DNA from: Conchocele bisecta
Lineage: Eukaryota > Mollusca > Bivalvia > Lucinida > Thyasiridae
NCBI GenBank assembly: GCA_029237695.1
Contig: CM055271.1
Span: forward strand, 30,998,200 to 31,062,199
Direction: 5' to 3'
DNA length: 64,000 nucleotides
In this document: in pieces, positions 34,957 to 46,990 of the stretch
Layout of the letters: each line of letters starts with the position of its first letter
Numbering within the stretch: position 1 is the first letter of the stretch
Program-made: the position numbers and the translations under genes
The notes under the pieces: generated by a model
What the model was told of the DNA's origin: nothing
The model's database searches: none
What the model saw: only the letters and a program-made list of their open reading frames with translations

Positions 34957-35827
34957 TTTTTTAAAAAACGTTCAGAACATCAAGCATTGTATATCAGTGT
35001 GTTGGTATGAATGAATGAATGAATGGAACACTTTGGTGAAAAAATTATTGAAATCCATCCATTAATATAACTAAAAGTTATGGACATTTTATTATAGTGA
35101 GGTGAGGGTTCGGAAAAGTACCTGCCACATTTCACGTATTTTCAGTAGGGAATCCACTCAAACTTTGTAAACAGTATTATAATGCACTTTGTTTAATCCA
35201 TTTTAATTGAGTTCTATGCACTGAACAAATTAAAAAAAAGATTTTGAAAATCCATTAAAGAATAGCTGAAATATGGCATTTTGAAGTTAAGCAAAATGGT
35301 CAGAATGGCGCCGATAAAAACTTTAAAAAAATGGAAGATATGCATATTTTCAGTAGTATAAAGAACCAAATGTCATTCTCACCAATGTCAAGTTAATATA
35401 CTGTCTTTGACATGAATTTTAATAATATATTATATAAAATAAAAGCAGTAGAAAATATTAATTTATTAAAACAAAATGGCCACCGATCGGCACATTTTTC
35501 GCGGCCAAAAAATACTAAAATTAGCTAAATTCAGTTATTTTCCAACGGATTTTCAAAATTTTTGGTTTGTTTTGTTCTGTTCATATTGAGATTACTATTT
35601 CTGTTTCAACTGTTTCACATGAGCAGGCTAATCTAGGGATACACTGGTTGCAGAAGTCAATTTGACTATTTTTCGTTTGGCGTGTTACAATGGGCAAATA
35701 CAGCAGTTCCCGGTGAGATGACTTATTACCAGTGGTTCATTTGAATGTATACTGTTTGCAAATATGGTATTATAGTCTGTGGGGTTGAAATGGCTAAACC
35801 TGAACATATTCTGAAGCTAACCTTATA
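34957..35827. other. Spacer without a recognised gene
   Basis: It contains a short (gaat)n run at about 35010-35030 and AT-rich sequence with tcagaatggcgcc and aaatggccaccgat words, a pattern seen in several dispersed repeats here. A degraded MITE piece (gcaggctaatctagggatac) lies at about 35623. Confidence 0.45.
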
Positions 35828-36412
35828 TTATAACACCTTCAGGTTTCCTTCAGCAAAATCCACCATCAACTGGTACGTGTAGATGGCGACGTCACCGAGG
35901 TATTTGGTGTTGTACAAGAGGGATAACCTGGCACCTGAAATTGATGTAACCAGTGAAAAATAATGCAATTTTAAATGTGATACCCTTTTATTTGTTATTA
36001 CTGCAACTAGAAGGCTACATGTTTCTGAGAAACTTTAAAACTAGCTCAAATGTTAACGTTGGCATACGGACACTGAAGAGCAGACTATACTGTAATGTCC
36101 ACAAGTGAAATTTGACAAAATTTTCAAACTACTGCAGCATTGAAAACATTTCAAATCATACTAATACAATATGTATAAACAAGAGCATCATTATCAGTAA
36201 GCTAATCGCCTCACTGGCAGTCTTGATAATAAAAAAACAAAACTTTATGTGCCTTATGAACAAGGTGAACATTTAACTTACATACAAGGTGAACATAAGG
36301 TGTTACTAATGTACGCACCCACGTACACACATGTACGCACACACCCAGATACGTACATGGACTAATGCTATACACCACCCTCCCCCTCCCCCCCCCCCCC
36401 CCCCCCCCCCCC

Positions 36413-36509
<97 letters not shown>

Positions 36510-37239
36510 TGTATATCACCGAGGGTATAAGTAGTTCTCAAACAGAAAATGACAGTTAATTAGTATTTACCATTAGCTTTCTCAGGTGAACATTTTAATA
36601 TGTAGAAGCGATAATGAAAAGGTACTGCTATTGGAAAAGGGATGTACCTGTGAAATCACATGGCCGATATACCATGTTGAAACTCCATCCTTGTCTTTGA
36701 ACATATGCTCCACTGTTTGGCCGAGTATTACGTCCATATCTGTATCCTTTGCCGACTCCATACTATGAGGCACAATACTATGAGGCACAATACTGTGTGC
36801 ATGACTAACAAGCTGACGACATTACTAGCTAACTCATCAGTAGTCAAGGAGACTTGACGTCCACCGGTGGTTTTTGTTACTGCATATATGTCTTTGATTT
36901 CTACATTCTGAATCTTTTGTTGCAATACATGATGCCGGAAATTCAGCTGTGCCTTCAGGGCCTCAATTTTGTCCTTTTTGGTTTTTAAGCGACTTAGCGA
37001 GCTTTGAATTTCATTGTCGTTTTGCCACAGCTCCCAGATGAGAATGTCATTTGTCCATTTTTCCATTTTCTGTATGTGCAGTTGAGTCTTTCGCTCCGCT
37101 TCAGCTAATTTTGCAGCCACGATACGCCTCCTTTCGATATTAATTACCATTTGTCGGTCCTTGAATTTCTGTCGAAGAATCCGTTCATCTTTCTTCACTG
37201 AATTTAATAGCATCTCCCGCTCTCGCTTAGGCTTAGATT
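35828..37239 (-). pseudogene. Coiled-coil gene ending in a Tudor-like segment, two exons seen
   Basis: Exon 37239-36648 follows an acceptor (acctggttag). It encodes a charged coiled coil of about 150 residues (MLLNSVKKDERILRQKF, RRRIVAAKLAEAERK, KKDKIEALKAQLNF). A segment with DVILGQTVEHMF and VSTWYIGHVISQ follows. The donor cacag/gtacat joins in phase to the acceptor before 35934, giving VPGYPS, then IYTYQLMVDFAEGNLKVL and a stop. The WY-x-GHV and YNTKYLGD pattern looks like a small Tudor/SH3-type barrel (inference). Frame breaks lie near 36815 (beside a tandem SIVPH duplication) and near 35915. The open frame continues upstream of the first ATG, so an earlier exon is likely. Proteins of this kind occur in molluscs with unknown role. 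Confidence 0.65.
36388..36509 (+). repeat. 122-base poly-C tract
   Basis: An uninterrupted C run contains a single A at 36413 and lies in the intron of the coiled-coil gene. The opposite strand is a G-run able to form quadruplexes. Its exact length is likely unreliable in the assembly. It creates long proline or glycine open frames that are not genes. Confidence 0.95.
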
Positions 37240-37269
37240 CTAACCAGGTTAGGGTTTTGTTATGGCAGA

Positions 37270-37541
37270 ATGCTCGCAGATCAATACACAGGCAGAGCTC
37301 GACATACGTGTTGTGTTAACTCAATTGTATTCGAATTTAGCGGAAGGAGCGTTGTTTACACAGTGGCTAGCGACTTGGATTATCCGGATATTCTTCCATA
37401 TCAATTTGAGCCGCTGAACAGCGAAATGAATGACTTTACTAGCGGTGACGAAAGTGACATTTCCGTCCAATCGGGGTCACACTCCGACAAAGAAAATGAC
37501 ATTCCCGACTTCGATATAAATCGGCTCCGAAACACAGATTG
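37270..37541 (+). CDS. P2X7-like gene, exon 1
   Basis: The frame opens at an ATG at 37270 and runs to RNTDW at a donor (agattg then gtaaga). An ATG at 37262 opens a different frame that does not lead into the family-like sequence. The Asp/Glu/Ser-rich tail before NTDW matches stand-alone P2X7-domain proteins. It lies within an intron of the minus-strand coiled-coil gene's upstream part. Confidence 0.7.
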
Positions 37542-38709
37542 GTAAGAATACATTGTTTTTCCTTTGTATGTTAACGAACATTCTTCACACTCATTCCATT
37601 TGAAATATGCCAAAGTTGTTTTTGATGGTCGGAAACGACCAAAACAACGAGATAACGAAAGGGGTAAAAACATCCGTTTTCCAACGAGACCAGTACTCGT
37701 CACGCTGTTGCTTGATCCAAGTTTAGTGCGTCCGCGCAGTATGACCAGGGTGAATACAAGGTGGGGGGTGGGGCGGGGGGGGGGGGTCACAATATGTATT
37801 GGCCTTTGCGTCCAGTGTGTAGACCCAGACCAGGCCGCGCATCCGCAGTCTGATCAGGATCAACACTGGTCGCTATAATAATAATATATACAGTAAGCAC
37901 ATTCAGCTGTCTAAAATGTTGATGAATCATTTAAAATGTTGCAAAAACTGGCTCATCAACTGACCGGAATTAGTTCACACCGGGATGCCGATGGCAGATT
38001 TACAAAATTATTTTCAAAGCCAGAATCACTGGTTCAGCACCAGTGACAGATAAATCTCCGACATTTGGGCATAAATGTAGAACCCCGGGCTAGTCCCGGC
38101 CCTGCAGAGACATATTTATTTTGTAGAACCACACGGTTTAGCCCCGCTACGTTGGGACAGTCCTGGCCTGGGAGCGTGGGTATTACAATTGGCCGGTACA
38201 TGTAGCTAAGAAAATTCAACAACACAATCTGGGTTTTTTTAGCATAATATAATATGGTCTCGAATATTTTGTGCCACATATAATTATATGTACATAATTA
38301 TGTCCGGCCTTAAATGACCTTAGATGTTGATACAAACAAACATAATTATGTAAACATGGTAAATAAGAAAACATTCATAAAATTATATAACGTTACATGT
38401 AGTAGTAAGTACTATAAATGTAATGGTAACAAGAGTATGCACCAAGGCCGTTCAAACAGTTCCCCGAGTGCCACAGCAAGACGTTTACCAACCGCTCGAC
38501 ATGGTCAAACATTGTTGTTACATGATTTCTGTGATAAATGGGGCTTATGGGCTATGCGACCGGTGTCGATCATGAGCCCAATTTCTCCCGTCAAGGCCAC
38601 ATATGTACATGTACTGGTTGCTAGTTGATTTCTCATTCACAGCTTAGATGATCTATATAGAATATCCTACGGTGGCACAGAGGTGACATTTGCAACATTT
38701 ATTTTATCT
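37542..38709. other. Intron with MITE remnants
   Basis: It contains a G-rich run at about 37763-37787 and MITE pieces at about 37795-37880 (ccgcagtctgatcaggatca). Another pair lies at about 38520-38610 (ataaatggggcttatggg and its inverted partner), with a SINE-tail word at 38310. A C/G-rich palindromic patch, aaccccgggctagtcccggc, lies at about 38080. No coding sequence was recognised. Confidence 0.45.
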
Positions 38710-39209
38710 NNNNNNNNNNNNNNNNNNNNNNNNNNNNNNNNNNNNNNNNNNNNNNNNNNNNNNNNNNNNNNNNNNNNNNNNNNNNNNNNNNNNNNNNNNN
38801 NNNNNNNNNNNNNNNNNNNNNNNNNNNNNNNNNNNNNNNNNNNNNNNNNNNNNNNNNNNNNNNNNNNNNNNNNNNNNNNNNNNNNNNNNNNNNNNNNNNN
38901 NNNNNNNNNNNNNNNNNNNNNNNNNNNNNNNNNNNNNNNNNNNNNNNNNNNNNNNNNNNNNNNNNNNNNNNNNNNNNNNNNNNNNNNNNNNNNNNNNNNN
39001 NNNNNNNNNNNNNNNNNNNNNNNNNNNNNNNNNNNNNNNNNNNNNNNNNNNNNNNNNNNNNNNNNNNNNNNNNNNNNNNNNNNNNNNNNNNNNNNNNNNN
39101 NNNNNNNNNNNNNNNNNNNNNNNNNNNNNNNNNNNNNNNNNNNNNNNNNNNNNNNNNNNNNNNNNNNNNNNNNNNNNNNNNNNNNNNNNNNNNNNNNNNN
39201 NNNNNNNNN
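38710..39209. other. Assembly gap, 500 N
   Basis: There are exactly 500 unknown bases, a conventional gap placeholder. True length is unknown. Exons of the minus-strand gene that ends its visible part at 39434 may lie here. Confidence 0.99.
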
Positions 39210-39433
39210 TGGTACACGTCAAAAACTAACCTATAATCATAATTATTGATAGACGCCCTGAAAAAAGGCCTTTGGCTAAATTAAAGTAAATTAGCACAAC
39301 TCAATGGGAATCCGAAATCCACTAAAAAAAAAAAAAAAAAAAAAATAAACCACCTACGTGTTTCCTTATTTACATATCAATTAAGCATCCAACCCCCGTA
39401 CATTTATAAATACACATTTATATATCAACTTAC

Positions 39434-39532
39434 TCAATCCTGTTTTCGATGATGTCCAGGCTTCGATTGCTCGTTGAAAGGTAGCCATCATCGCCATCAC
39501 TGCTGCTGTCCACAGTTGTTGCCTCATGTAAC
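39434..39532 (-). CDS. SAM-like/NGGGTR gene, exon 5
   Basis: The acceptor (cgttgtttcag) and donor (attga then gtaagt) bound LHEATTVDSSSDGDDGYLS and RSLDIIENRI. It continues the phase of exon 4. No stop is seen, so more exons should follow, possibly in the N gap. Confidence 0.55.
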
Positions 39533-39876
39533 CTGAAACAACGATATTAAAATTGACAGTCGCGTAAACGTAAATGTAAAACAGTCTGTGGAAATTAATA
39601 CAACATTGGTTATTGCAATATGTGTGAAACAAATGATTACAGAACATAAATATCTACATATGTAACTTGTGTGTATTGTCGCACTATACATTTGTAATGG
39701 CGTTTCTCCGGTTCAGACGGTCTGAAAACTGTGTTATCAGTCATATTTTGGCACACTATTTACTATTTTTTCATGACAGTTTTCCAAGTTGTGATTGTAC
39801 CTGTGTGCACAGGTCAAGAAATCAATTGTAAATTGTATACAATCTATATACTATACTCAACAAAATTATAAACCTT

Positions 39877-42263
39877 ATAGTCTACTAGCCATCCTTATAT
39901 GTTATATGAAACCTGGACATGTTGAGTACTGTAATTTTTTATGATGGAATGGAACATATGGGTACCCTGGACTAGAAAACTGCCGGATGCTATTTTTTAT
40001 GTTGGTCATTTTTTTGGGCGCCATTTTTCAAAATGGCCGCCATTCGAAGTAGCTTTTGTCAATAACTCGGGTTGGAGGTATCGTAGAGCCATACTTTTGG
40101 TGTCCATACATAGGTTTTTAGGGTCAAGGAATATGATAAAAGCACTTATAATAACATTTGTCCGATTTAATTGTGGCAGCCAGCTTGAATTTCAAAATGG
40201 CCGCCATTCAAACTTGTTTTTTGCCAATATCTCGGTTTGGGAGACGCGTAGAGGCATACTTTTGCTGTTTATACCCAGTTTTCCTGGTAAAGGAACATGG
40301 TAAGAACATCAATACAGTGCAGTCTCCGTTTTTGTTCCACCGTAGACAACACTTCGAAACTCAACGCGAACGCAACGCGAACGCAACGGTTTGCTGTAGC
40401 GTTGTATACGTTGTTTAAACGTATAATACGGTTCGTACACGTGTAATACACATGGTCAAACCGTTTAGTTTAAAAGCGTTGTATACGTTGTTTAAACGTA
40501 TAATACGGTTCGTACACGTGTAATACACATTGTCAAACCGTTTAGTTTTAAAGCGTGTAATTCGTTTAGCTTCAAGGCGTATAACACGCTTTGGCGTATA
40601 CATATGTAGCGAGGTGAAAGAGTTGAAATGTGTACAACGGTTACACGTTTTAACACAAATACCTGTTCGGCCCCGATCTCTTCGAGGCGTCCTTGTTTCG
40701 TCCCTTTTAAAATATCGCGAATACATACCCTCAGATCGAGTTCAAAGTACATCGGCGGTGTGATTTAGCACTTCAATTGATCCCTAATCCCTGATGACTA
40801 ATGAGTCACGCTTTTAACACGACAGATGTACCTTGTCGTTTATCAAAATGTTTGAGAATTGTAGATCAGCGTGAGCCGGCTCATCAGGATCTGCGGCATT
40901 CCTATGTACATTTTATATACACACAAAAATGACGCCTAATACAGCGTAATGCAACAGTTCCTAACTTAATATGTAATAGCCCGGGCCGATAGTCCATGTC
41001 AGTTAATTGGGGTGAAATATTACGAACACAGATAAAACACAGTGCATGGTTTCTTTATTTTATTTTAACATCATCAGAAATGGCGAGTCTAGGAACTCTC
41101 GTATTATCTTACGCTGAAGCCAGGCTATTTCAGTCACTAATCCGCTATATACACCTGTCCCACGCGTGTGTTAAGATTAATCGATATTTGGAGAAACTGA
41201 ATACACAGCGAGCTGCACACTGGTTTAACACGGATATGGCCCGCGGATATGTCATAAATTACTTGGTGGTCAAAACCGGTAAATTTACAAGGTTTATAGC
41301 GAAATAGCAGCCGACTGGCAATTTTTCTCGGACCGATTTTTAAGACTAGTTTTCAAATCTCAATCGGTCTGAGAGTTCAAAAATCGGTCCAGAACCGGAA
41401 AACTGAAAATGTTAGAAGCCCTGCAGTGAGTCTAGAAGTATATATACACACACGAAGAACGATCAGAGCATGCGCATTCTACGCGATACAAGGTTGGCAT
41501 ACCAAAACGTGTAATGCGTTAAAACCCGTGGAAACGTGTTATACGTATAAGACGGTTTCATCTGTACGGTGCTGTGTACATGTAGATGCGTGTAACCAAC
41601 CGTTCGTCAAAGAAAGCGTTAAATCGTTTAAAGGGTTTACCTTAGCGTTGTATACGCTTACAACCGTTGTAGACGTTTGCAACCGTTGTACACGGATTAC
41701 ACGCTTTTGAAACTCAATACGTTGTTTACAAACCGTTGTATACGTTTACAACCGTTGTACACGGATTACACGCTTTTGAAACTCAATGCGTTGAACACGG
41801 TTTGTTCGACTTTCGCGCATGCGCAAGAGTGGGGAAACGCAACGCATGGCCGAAAACGTATTACACGTAGACGACACACGGTTTGAAACGCAACTAACGG
41901 AAACTCCACGGATACGCAACGCACAACACTTTGTACACGTATAAACCCGGAACATTTTGACAGAAACAACTGTAATACCATGAAGTGATTTTATAGTTGA
42001 GGCCGCCATCCTGAATTTAAAAATGGCCGCCATGCAAACATTTTTTTGTCAATATCTCAGTTTGAAGGACCAGTAGAGGCATACTTCGGGTGTCTATACA
42101 TAGGTTTCCATTGTCAGTGTCAAAATGGACGCCAAAAAAAAGCCCAACATTTGCAAATCAGCATCCGGCAGTTTCTGAGTCCCGATAACCTATATATTGC
42201 ATTTCCAACATAAAACCTACAGTACTCAACATGTCTGGGTTCACAATTTGGCTAGTAGACTAT
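39877..42263. mobile_element. 2.4-kb foldback element with long inverted arms
   Basis: The ends tatagtctactagcc at about 39877 and ggctagtagactat ending at about 42263 are inverted and flanked by TA. Farther in, both arms share acatgttgagtactgta, actgccggatgct, a cataggtttt word and the aaatggccgccat segments. The arms are therefore roughly 300 bases or more, with some divergence. No transposase was recognised. It lies between exons 5 and 4 of the minus-strand gene. Confidence 0.65.
40340..41930 (+). repeat. Internal array of ACGT/CGTT words in the foldback element
   Basis: A roughly 80-base unit (gcgttgtatacgttgtttaa, acgtataatacggttcgtac, acgtgtaatacaca, gtcaaaccgtttag) is repeated near 40398 and 40478. 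A second unit (acgtttacaaccgttgtaca, cggattacacgcttttgaaa) is repeated near 41680 and 41745. Almost every word is built from CGTT, ACGT or AACG. CpG density is far above the surroundings. No protein is recognised here, and the open frame at 40996-41307 has no family resemblance. Confidence 0.6.
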
Positions 42264-42487
42264 TACACTAAACTTCAAACATCTATGGCCCGGCCATACA
42301 TATTTTGTTCAGGCGTCATATATGTGCTTAATATGACTCACTTTCCATATCAATATGTGTGTTAACTGCGTTTTATAGTGTGTCTCTGTTTGCGAACCTT
42401 CGGTATGATACAGGGCCGTTAAGCACCATTCCATTACATTCGGTATGATACAAGAGCAACTTGCATTCTCGCTGACACTATACTTAC

Positions 42488-42585
42488 CGTGCTCTCCAAG
42501 AACTTGATGAGCTTGAAGTATTTGATGAGCCGGCTGGGTGGCTTCTAGACAGTCGATTTCCTGTGGTTCTTAGGTGGAAGGCTAT
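42488..42585 (-). CDS. SAM-like/NGGGTR gene, exon 4
   Basis: The acceptor (tattcccag) and donor (gcacg then gtaagt) bound a Ser-rich stretch (SHPAGSSNTSSSSSSWRA). The frame is kept from exon 3 in phase 0 and exits in phase 2. Confidence 0.5.
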
Positions 42586-43005
42586 CTGGGAATATATTAT
42601 ACATGTATTATAGTTTCAATAGATGCATTGTGTTTCTGATATCTAACGTACCACTAGTATATACATATCAATATCATATGTTTCTTTATATATACACATA
42701 AATGAACGTAAACTATTAGTACATAATTACGAGTAGGATTAAAGAACAATGTAATGAATACGATGTTACAACATTGACTGTTATTTGAGCTCATTCCTAT
42801 TAGTTTACATACTACATTATTCTACACGAACAAATGGTTTCTGGCCGTTATCAATGTGAATAACGGGTCTCACACCAATAATGGCTTCTGGCTCATTGGC
42901 CCCTTATTTGTAATATCTGTATTTATCAGTATTATGTATATCAAACAAGCATAGTTCCTACCAAACGAGACTGTTGATTTTCACAAGGGCAATTTTGATA
43001 AATAC

Positions 43006-43633
43006 CTCTGGCGTCCCAGAGTCTACCCAGTTGAGTGGGCCATCAGAATCATCTATGGTGGACTGTGTCGCCTGTGTTGCTGGATGTTCTTCGGCAGTCG
43101 ATGGTGTACACGGCTGCTTATCGGCACATATTGGTGCCCGCTGCATTCCAGCAAGTGATGGTGCTGGCTGTGCATCCGCAAATAGTGATGCGCTGCGGAT
43201 CAGCACGTGATGGTGCTGGCTGGACATCGCTTTGTGTCGTGGGAATTGTATAGAGATACAATCTGAGCATTTTGAGCTTTGACCCATTGTAAAGCTCTTC
43301 TATCGTCCTGGTATTGTCCACACTGTCACCTTTGAAATCTCTAATTTCCACTTGATGAAAATTTTCTGACATTCCCCAGCTTAGATTCTCCCTCTGGGAA
43401 AAATGTATTGAGGGCAACAACTTTTACCAGCTCTACTGTCAGTGATCGATCAATCGATAAACTTCGGGTACCCCCGCCATTTATTGATCTCACTTGTTTA
43501 TAGGACGACTTGTTGAAGTTCAACCATCCCATTTCGACGCGCCTCGTCTTTCTCATGGCGTTCTTGTTGTTTGTATTTCCAAGTTTTCTCTTTAAACCCC
43601 CCAACAATTCGGCTGTCCCGCACGATGTAGATT
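43006..43633 (-). CDS. SAM-like/NGGGTR gene, exon 3
   Basis: The acceptor (tgtgttacag) leads into ESTSCGTAELLGGLKRKLG. The conserved domain follows (GWLNFN, YKQVRS, NGGGTR, FFPEGES, then after a shift QVEIRDFKGDSVDN and LKMLRLYLY). After another shift comes a low-complexity tail with repeated QPAPS-like words. The donor is ccagag then gtattt. Confidence 0.75.
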
Positions 43634-43740
43634 CTGTAACACAATACAAAAATCATTTGATACAATAATTCTCGCAGGAAAACAACAATATAAATGTACA
43701 ACAAGATATATGGTAATGCGTACGTGAGACCGCCATATAA

Positions 43741-46700
43741 GTGTACAACAAGATGGTAATGCATACAGGAGAACAGCCATATAACTACAGCAAGATGGTA
43801 ATGCATACAGGGGAACAGCCATATAACTACAGCAAGATGGTAATGCATACAGGAGAACAGCCATATAACTACAGCAAGATGGTAATGCATACAGGAGAAC
43901 AGCCATATAACTACAGCAAGATGGTAATGCATACAGGAGAACTGCCATATAACATAGGAGAACAGTCTATAACACAGCAAGATATATGGTAGGCAAGAAC
44001 AGTCATATAACTACAGCAAGATATATGGTAAGCATACAGAGAACATCTATAACTACACAAGATATAGGTAATGCAATACATAGAACAGTCATATAACTAC
44101 AGCAAGGATATATGGTAATGCATACAGGGACAACGCCATATAACTACAGAAAGATATATGTTAATGCATACATGGAGAACAAGTCAATAATAAATCAGCA
44201 AGATATATGGTAATGCATACAGGAGAACAGCATATAAACTTTGACTCAAGATATATTGGAAAAGCATAAAATGGGAACATCATATAACTGTATATCAAGA
44301 TATATGGTAATGCAATAAAAGGAAGAAACAAGTATATAACTACAGGCAAGATAATATGGTAATGCATACAGGAGAACAGTCATACAACTGTACAGCAAGT
44401 TATATGGTAATGCATACACGGGAACAGCCATATAACTGTGTATCAATATATATGGTGATGCATACAGGAAAAAAGCCATATAACTACAGCAAGGTGGTAA
44501 TGCATACAGGAGAACAGCCATACAACTGTACAGCAAGCTATATGGTAATGCATACATGAGAACAGCCATATAACTGTACATCAAGATATATGGTAATGCA
44601 TACAGGAAAACGGCGATACAACTATACAGCAAGATGGTAATGCATACAGGAGAACAGTCATATAACTACAGCAAGATGGTAATGCATACAGGAGAACAGT
44701 CATATAACTACAGCAAGATGGTAATGCATACAGGAGAACAGTCATATAACTACAGCAAGATATATGGTAATGCATACAGGAGAACAGCCATATAACTGTA
44801 CAGCAAGATATATGGTAATGCATACAGGAGAACAGAACAGTCATATAACTGTACAGCAAGATATATGGTAATGCATAAAGGAGAACAGAACAGTCATATA
44901 ACTGTACAGCAAGATATATGGTAATGCATAAAGGAGAACAGCCATACAGCTATACAGCAAGATGGTAATGCATACAGGAGAACAGCCATATAACTGTACA
45001 GCAAGATATATGGTAATGCATAAAGGAGAACAGCCATACAGCTATACAGCAAGATGGTAATGCATACAGGAGAACAGCCATATAACTGTACAGCAAGATA
45101 TATGGTCATGCATACACGGGAACAGCCATATAACTGTATATCAATATATATGGTGATGCATACAGGAGAACAGCCATATAAGTGCACAGCAAGATATATG
45201 GTAATGCATAGAGGGGAACAGTCATATAACTGTACAGCAAGATATATGGTAATGCATAAAGGAGAACAGAACAGTCATATAACTGTACAGCAAGATATAT
45301 GGTAATGCATACATGAGAACAGCCATATAACTGTACATCAAGATATATGGTAATGCATACAGGAAAACGGCGATACAACTACAGCAGAATGCTAGTCAAT
45401 ACAAGAGGAGATCATATCTAACTACAGCAAGATGGTAATGCATACAGGAGAAACAGTCATATAACTACAGCAAGAATGTAATGCATACTGGAGAACGCAT
45501 ATAATACAGCAAGTGGTTAATTGCATACAGGAGAACAGCCATATAACTGTACAGCAAGATATATGGTAATGCATACAGGAGAACAGAACAGTCATATAAC
45601 TGTACAGCAAGATATATGGTAATGCATAAAGGAGAACAGAACATTCATATAACTGTACAGCAAGATATATGGTAATGCATAAAGGAGAACAGCCATACAG
45701 CTATACAGCAAGATGGTAATGCATACAGGAGAACAGCCATATAAACTGTACAGCAAGATATATGGTAATGCATAAAGGAGAACAGCCATACAGCTATACA
45801 GCAAGATGGTAATGCATACAGGAGAACAGCCATATAACTGTACAGCAAGATATATGGTCATGCATACACGGGAACAGCCATATAACTGTATATCAATATA
45901 TATGGTGATGCATACAGGAGAACAGCCATATAAGTGCACAGCAAGATATGGTAATGCATAGAGGGGAACAGTCATATAACTGTACAGCAAGATATATGGT
46001 AATGCATAAAGGAGAACAGAACAGTCATATAACTGTACAGCAAGATATATGGTAATGCATAAAGGAGAACAGCCATACAGCTATACAGCAAGATGGTAAT
46101 GCATACAGGAGAACAGCCATATAACTGTACAGCAAGATATATGGTAATGCATACACGGGAACAGCCATATAACTGTATATCAATATATGGTGATGCATAC
46201 AGGAGAACAGCCATATAAGTGCACAGCAAGATATATGGTAATGCATAGAGGGGAACAGTCATATAACTGTACATCAAGATATATGGTGATGCATAGAGGG
46301 GAACAGTCATATAACTGTACATCAATATATATGGTGATGCATACAGGAGAACAGTCATATAAATGTACAGCAAGATATTGGGTAATGCACACAGGGGAAC
46401 AGCCATACAACTGTATATCAAGCTATATGGTAATGCATACAGGAGAACGGTCATACAACTGTACAGCAAGCTATATGGTAATGCAAACAGGGTAACAGCC
46501 ATATAACTATATCAATATATATGGCGATGCAGCAAGATATATGGTAATGCATATAGGGGAACCGTCATACAACTGTACAGCAAGATATATGGTAATGCAT
46601 ACAGGGGAACAGCCATATAACTGTACAGCAAGCTATATGGTAATGTATACATGAGAACAGTCATATACCTATACAGCAAGATATATGGTAATGCATACAG

Positions 46701-46990
46701 GGGAACAGCCATATAACTGTACAGCAAGCTATATGGTAATGTATACATGAGAACAGTCATATACCTATACAGCAAGATATATGGTAATGCATACAGGGGA
46801 ACAGTCATATATATGTACGTCAAGATATATGCTAATGCATACAGGGGAACAGCCATACAACTGTACAGCAAAATATATACAGGGGAACAGCCATACAACT
46901 GTACAGTAAGTATATGACAATGCATACAGGTGAACGCCATATAAATGTACAAAAACATATATGGTAATGCATACAGGATAATGTCATATG
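43741..46990 (+). repeat. 3.2-kb satellite of 42-, 48- and 54-bp units
   Basis: The unit is ggagaacagccatataac, then tgtacagcaagatatatg or tacagcaagatg, then gtaatgcatac. The lengths 42, 48 and 54 differ by 6-base steps. Higher-order blocks of several hundred bases recur, for example about 44890-45210, 45640-45940 and 46040-46230. In one plus frame it reads HTGEQPYNCTARYMVM over many units. The section 43980-44360 is more degraded. It lies in an intron of the minus-strand SAM-like/NGGGTR gene. Confidence 0.9.

Noticed and set aside
36211..36559. Poly-Gly and poly-Pro open frames
   Set aside because: They are translations of the poly-C tract only.
37262..37400. Alternative start ATG at 37262 for the P2X7-like gene
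   Set aside because: Its frame does not lead into the acidic NTDW sequence, whereas the ATG at 37270 does.
38683..39249. Open frames across the run of N
   Set aside because: The sequence is unknown there and the frames are artefacts of the gap.
37239..39434. Direct splice of exon 39532-39434 to the coiled-coil exon at 37239
   Set aside because: The phases do not match and the join gives an immediate stop. An intermediate exon, perhaps in the N gap, would be needed, so I kept them as separate genes.
40996..41307. 103-codon open frame in the foldback element
   Set aside because: No family resemblance and no splice or start context beyond chance. It is kept only as part of the element's core.
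45972..46502. Long minus-strand hydrophobic open frames (MAVLLYALP-type) across the satellite
   Set aside because: They are a by-product of unit lengths divisible by three, with no start context, splice sites or non-repeat sequence attached.
43741..46990. CRISPR-like look: short repeats at regular spacing
   Set aside because: There are no unique spacers, units abut directly, and the DNA is eukaryotic. It is a tandem satellite.
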